Origin: JBGPYB01 sp041493035
GTDB taxonomy: Bacteria; Acidobacteriota; Vicinamibacteria; Fen-336
DNA: 27,678 nt
Direction of reading: 5' to 3'
Assembly: GCA_041493035.1 (NCBI GenBank)
Contig: JBGPYB010000050.1
Location: forward strand, 1 to 27,678
Part shown: one piece after another, positions 1 to 6,661 of the stretch
How positions within the stretch are numbered: position 1 is the first letter of the stretch
Layout of the letters: the number at the start of each line of letters is the position of its first letter
Program-made: the position numbers and the translations under genes
Notes under the pieces: generated by a model
Seen by the model: only the letters and a program-made list of their open reading frames with translations
Database searches by the model: none
Told to the model about the DNA's origin: nothing

Positions 1-337
1 GCAGCGCCTGGTCCGGCGGCAGGGATCCCTTCACCAGGCGATCGGCCAGCGTCTCCCCTTCCAGGAATTCCATCACCAGGAACACCGTGCCGTCCTGCTC
101 GCCCACGTCGTAGAGCGCGCAGATGTGAGGATGGTTCAGGCTTGAGACGGCGCGCGCCTCGCGCTCGAAGCGTTGGCGGCGGTCGGCATCGGCGGAGAAC
201 TGGGACGGCAGCACCTTGATCGCGACGGTCCGGTCGAGACGCGTGTCCTTCGCACGATACACCTCGCCCATGCCGCCGGCTCCGATCGGAGCGACGATCT
301 CGTATGGACCCAGGCGGGCTCCAGAGGTGAGCGGCAT
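1..337 (-). CDS. Ser/Thr protein kinase, N-terminal part (runs off the left edge)
   Basis: This is the first ~112 residues of a PknB-like serine/threonine kinase that phosphorylates protein targets using ATP. Visible are the glycine loop GAGGMGEV just after the start, the ATP-anchoring lysine in VAIKVLP, the helix-C glutamate in FEREAR, and the hinge-region segment FLVMEFLEG. The catalytic loop and everything after it lie outside the window. The start at 337 gives MPLTSGARLGPYEIV, matching the full-length paralogue that starts at 4176. An ungapped comparison of 1-337 with 3840-4176 gives about 282 identical bases of 337 (84%) by my hand count, so the two are recent paralogues. By analogy with that paralogue, a membrane helix and a TolB-like propeller probably follow; this is inference. 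It is divergent from the HEPN gene at 504. Confidence 0.9.
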   Translation of the reverse strand, partial: MPLTSGARLGPYEIVAPIGAGGMGEVYRAKDTRLDRTVAIKVLPSQFSADADRRQRFEREARAVSSLNHPHICALYDVGEQDGTVFLVMEFLEGETLADRLVKGSLPPDQAL

Positions 338-457
338 CGGGATTGCCTTGCGATGAGTCCGTCGAGTATATGCCACCGCTCACTTGGCACGCCCGTCGAA
401 ACGGCGGACCCGGAGGGCTCAGTCGAGCGTGACGTGTTGAAGATGGGGCAACGCGCC

Positions 458-486
458 TTGATCCTACGGTCGACGGCGACTACGCT
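458..486 (+). promoter_or_regulatory. possible sigma70-type promoter for the HEPN/MNT pair
   Basis: TTGATC at 458-463 and TACGCT at 481-486 are separated by 17 bp, and the expected start of transcription falls about 10 bases before the GTG start at 504. The matches to consensus are only 4/6 and 3/6, so this is a weak prediction. It lies in the 166-bp gap between the divergent kinase and HEPN genes. Confidence 0.25.
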
Positions 487-503
487 TACCTGCGGAGAGC
501 AAA

Positions 504-887
504 GTGCCGAATCGTGCGCACGACTGGCTGGCGCAGGCGGATCGGGACCTCGAGCAGGCCCTCGCGTCGCGTGACCAGGGCCGTCACGAGTGGGCGTGCT
601 TCGCCGCGCAGCAGGCGGCTGAGAAGGCGGTCAAGGCGCTGCACCTGGCCAAGGGCCAGGAGGCCTGGGGCCACGTGGTGGCGCGCCTGCTGCGTGAGCT
701 TCCGCTCGCGTGTCCGTCCGACCTGGTCGAGAAGGCGAAGGTCCTCGACAATTTCTACGTCCCTGCCCGTTACCCGAATGGCCACCCGGAAGGCGCTCCT
801 TTCGAGCACTACGGGCCGCTCCAGAGCGAAGAGGCGATCCGTCATGCCCGTGAGATCCTCGACTTCAGCCGTTCTCAAATGGCCTGA
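504..887 (+). CDS. HEPN-domain protein, probable RNase toxin of a HEPN/MNT pair
   Basis: A 127-residue protein of the HEPN family (PF05168 type). The first helices carry the family look: WLAQADRDLEQA, then CFAAQQAAEKAVKAL at about 32-46. The loop YVPARYPNGH contains R89 and H94, an RX4H motif of the kind that forms the RNase active site in HEPN toxins. The well-studied HepT toxin has RX4HXY, whose Tyr is AMPylated by its partner; here position 96 is Glu, so that exact target is missing. The start is GTG, chosen for the GGAG at 494-497 and because the HEPN fold begins immediately. The next gene overlaps its 3' end by 44 bp and encodes a nucleotidyltransferase, the usual antitoxin partner. Toxicity is inferred from family and pairing. 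Confidence 0.88.
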   Translation: MPNRAHDWLAQADRDLEQALASRDQGRHEWACFAAQQAAEKAVKALHLAKGQEAWGHVVARLLRELPLACPSDLVEKAKVLDNFYVPARYPNGHPEGAPFEHYGPLQSEEAIRHAREILDFSRSQMA

Positions 888-1212
888 CGCCGCGAGCGTG
901 CGAAGCGCGCTGGCGGCCTGGGCGGAACGGGAAGCGCCACTCCATGCCGGCCTGCTCCGGCTCGGCTACTTCGGCTCCTATGCGCGCGGCGACTGGGGCG
1001 TGGGCAGTGACCTCGACCTGATCGCCGTCGTGGCAAGCTCCGCGTCGCCCTTCGCGCGCCGCGCCCTGGAGTGGGAGACGTCCACGCTGCCCGTTCCAGC
1101 CGAGTTGCTCGTCTACACCCGCGAGGAGTGGGAGCGGCTCCGCTGCGAAGCCGGCCGCTTCTTCCGCACCGTCGATCGCGAGGCCGTCTGGCTCGTGGAG
1201 CTGCGGGGCTGA
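844..1212 (+). CDS. MNT-type nucleotidyltransferase, probable antitoxin partner of the HEPN protein
   Basis: A 122-residue minimal nucleotidyltransferase of the DNA polymerase beta superfamily. It has the GSX10DXD signature: G44-S45 in YFGSYARGDWG, then D56 and D58 in SDLDLI, with a likely third acidic residue at E87 (PAELLVY). In known HEPN/MNT systems such enzymes transfer AMP groups to the HEPN toxin and neutralise it. The ATG at 844 lies inside the HEPN gene, an unusually long overlap of 44 bp that would couple translation. A shorter form starting further down would still keep the whole catalytic core, so the true start is less certain than the identity. The order is toxin first, antitoxin second. 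Confidence 0.85.
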   Translation: MPVRSSTSAVLKWPDAASVRSALAAWAEREAPLHAGLLRLGYFGSYARGDWGVGSDLDLIAVVASSASPFARRALEWETSTLPVPAELLVYTREEWERLRCEAGRFFRTVDREAVWLVELRG

Positions 1213-1521
1213 CCCCGGTGGCGGCAGGTCATTTCTTCTGCGAAAGACCGGCCGTCCAGTTGAGATCGACAGCGACGGGGTCGGATTGCCCCGCTCCAAC
1301 GCGGCGCACAACGAGAAAGCGCTTGCCGACGCGGGCGCCTGCGCCCCGCCCGCCCTCGGCGATCTAAGTTCGCCACCAGGCTCTCGCCTGATGTAGCCGC
1401 GGGGCCGCGCACCTGGCCGCTGCGGCTCGTGAGGCGAACCGGGAGTCCGGGCCAGCCACCGCGACACCCTTGTGGCGAGAAGGTCAGAGGTACCGAGTTC
1501 GGGGCTCGGAGACGAGCGCCG
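1213..1521. other. 309-bp gap without a convincing gene
   Basis: This stretch lies between the convergent MNT gene and the 3' end of the kinase gene. Reading frames here show no recognisable family. Two small inverted repeats are visible: GGGCGC-CT-GCGCCC at 1333-1346, and CAGGC-TCTC-GCCTG at 1377-1390. Neither is followed by a T-run, so neither is a clear terminator. Nothing else is supportable. Confidence 0.5.
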
Positions 1522-4176
1522 CTACCTCAGGAACCCGTCGACCCAGTTCTGCACCATCGTCATGGGCGGCGCGGCCTCGTCGATCACCATGCGATTCAAG
1601 AGAAATCGTTGCCCATCCGCCGAGACGTCGAACTGCGCCCGCGAGAACGCCGTTCGCAGACGTACCTCGAAGAGCGGGCGGGGCGGGTCGGCCTCGAAAC
1701 GCGAAGACGTCCGCACCGTCGTCACCATCAGTCGCTTGTCCTCCTCGATGTAGAACAACTCCCGGCCGTCGCCACGCCATATCGGTGTGTTGCCGCCCGA
1801 CAGCGAGACCCGGATCTTCTCGCCGCCTCCGGCAAAGGCTCGGACGTAGACCTCCTCGTGTCCCGACTCGTCGGACGCGAAGGCCACCCAGGCGCCATCG
1901 GGCGAGAAGCGCGCACCGTTCTCGTCGAAGGGCGTGGCTTGCCAGGGTTCCGGCTTTCCTTCCGGCAACGGCCGTTGCCAGAGATCGAACGTGCCGCCGG
2001 CGCGGCTCACGTACAGCAGCCGCCGTCCGTCCGACGACCAGTCGCAGGGCTGCTTGAGCTCGGACCCGCCGACGACCTCGCCCTCCACGGACGACCCTCC
2101 AAGAGACTTCTTGCGCAGTTCGAATCCCTTTTGAAAGAGGATTTCGCTGTCATCGGGCGACCAGAGCGGAGCCGTCTCGTTCGGCGGATCGAACGTGAGG
2201 CGGTTCGGCACGCCGCGGGCGAGGTCGAAGATCCAGATGTCTCCGTTGCCGCGAACCGGGTCGCTGATATCGACGGCCACGCGGCGGCCGTCGTGGGAGA
2301 GGCGCGGATAGTAGTAGAGACCCGGCGGGGCGAGCGGGGCGCCAAGGTCGCGACCAACGCGGTCCACCCACACGAGCTGCGACGCCGAGGGCAGACCGCC
2401 GCGCTGGTAGGCGAGGAGCCCCGTGCGCGAGACGGAGAAGCGGGCGCAAGCCCTGTCGGCATCGAAGGAAGCCTGATCGCCGATGCGGACGGCCTCCCCA
2501 CGGAGCTCGAAGGTCCTTTCGTCGAAGCGTTGGGCGCGCACCGCACCGTCGCTCCAGTAGACGAGGACGCCCGGTTCCACGTAAGCGACGTTCGAGACGG
2601 CGGGAAGGATGCGCCGAGTCTCCTCGGAGCCGAGCGTGCCCAGATGGATCCCGTCGCTGTCTGATTTCGACGTGCCGATGACGAGGAACAAGAATTGACG
2701 CCCGTCGGGCAGAAAGTGCGGCCTGACGTGGCCTGTCGCCTCCGCACTCCTCAACGGGGTGGGTGTCGCCGTGCCTCCCGGGTCGAGACGCGACAGGCGC
2801 GCATACCCCGTTGGCGCGAACAGGATCGTTCCTTCTCGACCCCAACTACCTCCCACGGCCTGGGGAGCGTCCGCGATCGCCTCAGGCTTGCCTCCTGCGA
2901 CATCCACCTTCTTGAGCTTTCGCTCCGCGAAGAACGCGATGAAGCGGCCATCCGGGGACCAGAACGGATCGACGGCGTCCTCTGTGCCGGCGAGCGCGTG
3001 CGCCTCACCGCTCTCCAGCGAACGGATCCAGAGCTGCGTGACGGCTTTGGCATTCCGCGCGACGAACGCGAGTTGGCGGCCGTCGGGCGAGAGGGCCATC
3101 GGCCCGGCCGAGTCGCTGAAAACCGTCTTGTCAGGCGGGGCGATCTCCGATACGAGGCGGGCCGGTGCCACTGCCCTGCGAGGGAGAAGGGCGTAGGCCA
3201 TGATCGCGGCGGCGAGAGCGCTCGCCGCGGCGATCGACCATGCGATCTTCTCGCGGCGCGAACCCGCTTGCCGTATCGTCCCCGCGGGCGTGGGCTGTGA
3301 TACGGCCTCGGCGATCCACTTCAGCTCCTGCATCACGTCGTGAGCCGTCTGGAGGCGGTCGTCCGGATCCTTCGCGAGACACACCTTCACCAGCCGCTCG
3401 AGCGCGGGCGGTGTCAAGGGCTGGAGCGTCGTCATCGGTGCTGGCTCGTGCTCCAAGATCGCGACGATCAGGCTGGCCTGGCTCTTCGCCTCGAACGCGC
3501 GGTGCCCAGTCGCCATCTCGCAAAACACGGAGCCAAGGGCGAAGATGTCGGTCCGTGCATCGGCCGGCTTGCCTTCGAGTTGCTCCGGCGCCATGTACTG
3601 GAACGTCCCGAGCATCGTGCCGTCACCGGTCAGCGGCTTCGCCCGCGTTTCCAACGCGGAAACACCCTCAGCCTCAACCCCTCTGCCAGCGGGAGAGGGG
3701 AGTTCAAGCTTCGCCAGGCCGAAGTCCAGCAGCTTGGCTCCGGCTTTCGTGAGCATGATGTTGCCGGGCTTGAGGTCGCGGTGGACGATCCCCTGCCGAT
3801 GGGCTTTGTCGAGCGCGTCGGCGATCTCGGTGCCGTAGCGCAGCACCTGATCCGTAGGGAGCGGGCCTTTCTCGAGCCGCTCGGCCAGCGTCTGGCCCTC
3901 GAGGTGCTCCATCACCAGGAACACCGTGCCATCCTGCTCCCCCACGTCGTAGAGTGTGCAGATGTGGGGATGGTTCAGGCTGGAGACGGCGCGCGCCTCG
4001 CGTTCAAAGCGCTGACGGCGGTCGGCATCCGCGGAGAACTGGGACGGCAGCACCTTGATCGCCACGGTGCGGTCGAGCCGCGTGTCTCTTGCACGATAGA
4101 CCTCGCCCATCCCGCCCGCACCGATCGGCGCGACCACTTCGTACGGACCGAGGCGAGCGCCGCTCGTGATCGCCAT
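1522..4176 (-). CDS. membrane Ser/Thr protein kinase with C-terminal TolB/PD40 beta-propeller
   Basis: An 884-residue sensor-type kinase. The kinase domain (about 12-285) is complete: glycine loop 18-26, K41, helix-C E60, catalytic HRDLKPGN at 132-139, DFG at 151-153, and APEQ at 197-200. A hydrophobic helix at about 312-331 is followed by a propeller (about 350-870) with repeated SPDG-type blades such as ALSPDGRQLAFV, WSPDGRFIAFF and FSPDGAWVAFASD. In this architecture the kinase is cytoplasmic and the propeller external, so it may couple envelope signals to phosphorylation. The ligand is unknown. Between DFGLAKL and the TMLGTFQYMAPEQ segment sits a variable stretch encoded by a REP-like palindrome (3664-3702). 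It starts 12 bp downstream of vapC, on the same strand. It is a close paralogue of the gene at 1-337. Confidence 0.93.
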   Translation of the reverse strand: MAITSGARLGPYEVVAPIGAGGMGEVYRARDTRLDRTVAIKVLPSQFSADADRRQRFEREARAVSSLNHPHICTLYDVGEQDGTVFLVMEHLEGQTLAERLEKGPLPTDQVLRYGTEIADALDKAHRQGIVHRDLKPGNIMLTKAGAKLLDFGLAKLELPSPAGRGVEAEGVSALETRAKPLTGDGTMLGTFQYMAPEQLEGKPADARTDIFALGSVFCEMATGHRAFEAKSQASLIVAILEHEPAPMTTLQPLTPPALERLVKVCLAKDPDDRLQTAHDVMQELKWIAEAVSQPTPAGTIRQAGSRREKIAWSIAAASALAAAIMAYALLPRRAVAPARLVSEIAPPDKTVFSDSAGPMALSPDGRQLAFVARNAKAVTQLWIRSLESGEAHALAGTEDAVDPFWSPDGRFIAFFAERKLKKVDVAGGKPEAIADAPQAVGGSWGREGTILFAPTGYARLSRLDPGGTATPTPLRSAEATGHVRPHFLPDGRQFLFLVIGTSKSDSDGIHLGTLGSEETRRILPAVSNVAYVEPGVLVYWSDGAVRAQRFDERTFELRGEAVRIGDQASFDADRACARFSVSRTGLLAYQRGGLPSASQLVWVDRVGRDLGAPLAPPGLYYYPRLSHDGRRVAVDISDPVRGNGDIWIFDLARGVPNRLTFDPPNETAPLWSPDDSEILFQKGFELRKKSLGGSSVEGEVVGGSELKQPCDWSSDGRRLLYVSRAGGTFDLWQRPLPEGKPEPWQATPFDENGARFSPDGAWVAFASDESGHEEVYVRAFAGGGEKIRVSLSGGNTPIWRGDGRELFYIEEDKRLMVTTVRTSSRFEADPPRPLFEVRLRTAFSRAQFDVSADGQRFLLNRMVIDEAAPPMTMVQNWVDGFLR
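3664..3702. repeat. REP-like palindromic element inside the kinase gene
   Basis: CCCCTCT (3678-3684) pairs with AGAGGGG (3694-3700) around a GCCAGCGGG centre that adds two more pairs. It is flanked by CTCA/CTCAA runs (GAG-rich on the coding strand). The whole resembles the dispersed CCCTCTCCC...GGGAGAGGG plus GGTGAGGG-type repeats found between genes in many GC-rich bacteria. Here it is in frame and is translated as PSPAGRGVEAEG within the activation segment. Calling it a repeat is inference, because no second copy is present in the window. Confidence 0.45.
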
Positions 4177-4188
4177 GTCTGGGTTGGG

Positions 4189-4629
4189 CTAGTTTGCCCC
4201 CGCTTCCACGTCGAGCGGCGCAAGGCCCTCGGATCGCGCCGCTCTCAGCAGCGAGCGGTCCGAGGCGGCAAAGGTCATCGTCTCGTTCAACCGCTTCTTC
4301 AGTTCCAGGGCGGACGCGACGTGAATGGCATCGAAGCCACGGAGGGCCCGCCGCCGGATCACGTCGCGGGCCACGCGCAGGACCTCGTCCGTCAGCTCGA
4401 CCTGGACACAGGTCCGCCATTCCGCTTCAAAGAGGCGGCACGCCGACAGGTATCCGGCCTCCCGGAGATGTCCCTCCCGGCGCTTGCGGGCGAGACCTGA
4501 ATGCACCTCTGCGTAGGCGATCTTCGCTGTCGCGACGGGTGGCCCGTCCAACACGAGAGCATCCACGAGTCCCGAGCCGCGCTCGGCGACGAAGCGCTTG
4601 ATGAGCGCGCTCGTGTCGAGGTAGTTCAT
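4189..4629 (-). CDS. vapC: PIN-domain ribonuclease toxin (VapC-like)
   Basis: A 146-residue PIN-domain protein, expected to be a Mg2+-dependent RNase toxin. The acidic active-site set is visible: D5 in YLDTSALIK, E41 in AYAEVHSGL, D100 in GFDAIHVA, and D124 in AASDRSLL. This is the standard PIN layout and length. The ATG overlaps the stop codon of the upstream antitoxin gene as ATGA (4626-4629), the usual arrangement for a co-translated antitoxin-toxin pair. The large kinase gene starts only 12 bp downstream, so the pair and kinase may share a transcript. The RNA target cannot be read from the sequence. Confidence 0.92.
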   Translation of the reverse strand: MNYLDTSALIKRFVAERGSGLVDALVLDGPPVATAKIAYAEVHSGLARKRREGHLREAGYLSACRLFEAEWRTCVQVELTDEVLRVARDVIRRRALRGFDAIHVASALELKKRLNETMTFAASDRSLLRAARSEGLAPLDVEAGAN

Positions 4630-4904
4630 CTACGGTCGTCGAGAATCGTCTTGGACAACGGGCGCCCTGCGATCCTGATCTTGCGCCTCTTGGAAGGTTT
4701 CGCCACGGGCAACGTGATCAGGCCCTGATCCGCCAGCCGAGCCAGGCGCACGTCCAGGCTGCCGGTGGGTTCGGCGGCCCGAATCGGCTGTATGACGGCG
4801 ATCGGCTTGCCTCGTTCCGTGACCACGACGTCTTCACCACGCTTGCTCTGTCGCAGATAGTGCGTCAAACGATCCTTAAGTGCCTTGACTCCGACAGTGC
4901 TCAT
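4626..4904 (-). CDS. Phd/YefM-type antitoxin paired with VapC
   Basis: A 92-residue protein. The N-terminal ~55 residues fit the Phd/YefM fold: VGVKALKDRLTHYLRQ, then DVVVTERGKPIAVI, the conserved 'ERGKPIAVI' turn that leads into the DNA-binding dimer. The basic C-terminal tail (SKRRKIR... LDDRR) is the part expected to wrap the PIN toxin. Such antitoxins also repress their own operon. The ATG at 4904 was chosen over upstream in-frame codons because GGGGG precedes it at a good distance and the domain begins at once. The stop codon overlaps vapC by 4 bp. Family assignment is firm; the specific subfamily is less so. Confidence 0.88.
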   Translation of the reverse strand: MSTVGVKALKDRLTHYLRQSKRGEDVVVTERGKPIAVIQPIRAAEPTGSLDVRLARLADQGLITLPVAKPSKRRKIRIAGRPLSKTILDDRR

Positions 4905-4992
4905 GGTTCCCCCGGTGGCCATTGTAGCTACTTCGCAGGCGACAGGTCCACCACAATTGCGTCCGGCCCGAGGCGCTGGCCGTCGGTGAGCG

Positions 4993-5706
4993 TCACTTGA
5001 GCCCCTCGGCGATGTAGAGGTTTGAGTAGAGCACGCGGTCATAGAAATAGGCGTACGACCGGCCGTCGGGCGATACGACGACCTTGTCGATTCGCATGAG
5101 CCCGCTGGCGTCCGCCGGGGCCAGCTCCTTCCACAGCTCTCTTCGGCCGGTGGCGATGTCCACGCGGAAGACGCGCGACGGCACCGGCCCCAGGCGATAC
5201 ACGTAGAGCGTGCGGTCGTCCGCCGACCAGCGCGAGAGCGACTCGCCCGACTCGATTCCAGAGATCGCGCGCGGCTCGGCGCGGCCGTCGACGGAGTAGA
5301 TCAGGAAGCGTCCGTCGCTCATCCCGACGGCGAAGCGCTTGCCGTCCGGCGAGAGCGCGGGATAGCCCGCGATGCCTTCGGGAGTGATCGGCTGGGGTGC
5401 GCCGCCTTCGACGTCTTGAATGAAAGCCCGCATGCCGTGGCCGGCTTCAAAGCCGGAGGCGAGGATCTTCTTGCCATCGGGGAACCAGGCCGCGGCCACG
5501 TAGGTCAGGCCCGGAGTCCCCAAGGAGCGCGCCTCGCCTGTCCCGGTCGGGAGAAGCACGAGCTGAGTTGGAGCGCTGCGGGGGATCGTGATGGCCCAGC
5601 GCCCGTCGGGCGACAGCGCGGCCGCGACTCCGTCTCCGAGGCGGACGGCCGGCGAGCCGTCGGTCCCGCGCAGATAGACGCCGCCCGCGGCGCCGCCGCC
5701 CTCGCC
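4993..5706 (-). pseudogene. C-terminal propeller fragment of a third kinase/TolB-type protein (5' end lost)
   Basis: About 235 residues of beta-propeller sequence with a normal C-terminus. Repeated SPDG blades are seen (ALSPDGRWAIT, WFPDGKKILAS, ALSPDGKRFAVG, VSPDGRSYAYFY), and it ends in LYSNLYIAEGLK before a stop codon. The blade pattern beginning GEGGGAAGGVYLRGTDG is typical of the C-terminal half of Acidobacteriota-type kinase-TolB proteins. Homology-like sequence stops at about 5706. Beyond that point the open frame is merely the antisense of a peptidase gene. There is no kinase domain, no transmembrane segment and no start codon of its own. It is best read as a truncated remnant. It differs in sequence from the propeller of the 1522-4176 gene. 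Confidence 0.75.
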
Positions 5707-6632
5707 TACATGACCGAGAACTTCTCCCCCTACCAGCACCGGCAGGTGCGCATCGTCGAGTTCCCGCGCTATGGCCGTTACGCCGCTTCCTTCCCCAACA
5801 CCATTCCCTTCTCCGAAAGCATCGACTTCATCGCGCGCATGCAGGACGAGGACTCCATCGACAATCCCTTCTACGTGACGGCCCATGACGTGGCGCACCA
5901 ATGGTGGGGCTACCAGGTCCTGGGAGCCGACGTCCAGGGCGCGACCATGCTGTCCGAGAGCATGGCCCAGTATTCGGCCCTGATGGTCATGGAGAGGGAG
6001 TACGGCTCGCAGAAGATGAGACGTTTCCTGAGATACGAGCTGGACGGTTACTTGAGCGGCCGGGGCGGTGAGCTGCTTGAGGAGATGCCGCTCGAGCTCG
6101 TCGAAGGCCAGCCGTACCTCCACTACCGCAAAGGGAGCCTGGTCCTCTATGCCCTCAAGGACTATCTCGGCGAGGTGCCTCTCAACGAGGCTCTGCGCCG
6201 ATACATCGCCTCGGTACGCTTCCGGCCGCCTCCTTACACCGTGAGCCGGGACCTGCTGTCCTTCGTGGCCGAAGCGACGCCCCCCGAGCAGCGGCGGCTC
6301 CTGGACGACCTCTTCGCCTCGATCACGCTGTTCGAGAACGAAGCGGTCGAAGCCGCCTCCCACCGCCTCCCCGACGGACGCTTCGAAGTGACCTTGAAGG
6401 CCAAGGCCAAGAAGCTGCGGGCCGACGGAAAGGGCGTCGAGACCGAGGTGCCGCTCGACGACTGGATGGGCGTGGGCGTCTTCGGAGAGAAGAGCACCGA
6501 GGGCGGCAAGACCGAAGAGCCGGTGCTCTACCTCCAGTCGACGGACGTCCCGCACGCGCCGGCATAGACCCCTACAACAAGCTCATCGACCGAACCCCCA
6601 GCGACAACGTGCGCGCTGTCAGCGGGTCCTGA
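5698..6632 (+). pseudogene. C-terminal fragment of an ABC-permease/M1-aminopeptidase fusion, truncated and frameshifted
   Basis: The sequence from LAYMTENFSPYQHRQ onward matches the peptidase part of proteins that fuse an ABC-2 permease to an M1 aminopeptidase; I recognise QWWGYQVLGADVQGAT and LSESMAQYSALMVMEREYG. The zinc motif is HDVAH (5884-5898) instead of HEXXH, so the catalytic Glu is Asp. The N-terminal permease is absent because the match begins at the breakpoint near 5.70 kb. The frame closes at 6565-6567 after YLQSTDVPHAPA. A second frame from about 6537 encodes VDGRPARAGIDPYNKLIDR and ends at 6632, which is the expected tail, so an indel occurred near 6530-6540. The first ATG in frame is 5710, with no clear ribosome site. 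Most likely non-functional. Confidence 0.75.
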
Positions 6633-6661
6633 CCAGGCGGCGGACTTGGCGTGTGGCCGAA

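Noticed and set aside
1333..1346. GGGCGC-CT-GCGCCC inverted repeat as a terminator
   Set aside because: Its two-base loop and the lack of a following T-run make it a chance GC palindrome more likely than a terminator.
1429..2664. 411-residue plus-strand open frame
   Set aside because: Antisense to the propeller blades of the 1522-4176 kinase gene; the protein has low complexity, is Arg-rich and fits no family.
504..4904. Anti-phage defence island built on HEPN/MNT, kinases and VapC
   Set aside because: Toxin-antitoxin pairs and kinases are common in such genomes. No restriction, CRISPR, retron or nuclease-helicase genes are present, so clustering alone does not support a defence system.
5707..6555. 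Long minus-strand open frame continuous with the kinase propeller fragment
   Set aside because: It is the antisense of the peptidase coding sequence (HQWWG, LSESMAQ on the plus strand). The open frame reflects the GC-rich third positions, not a gene.
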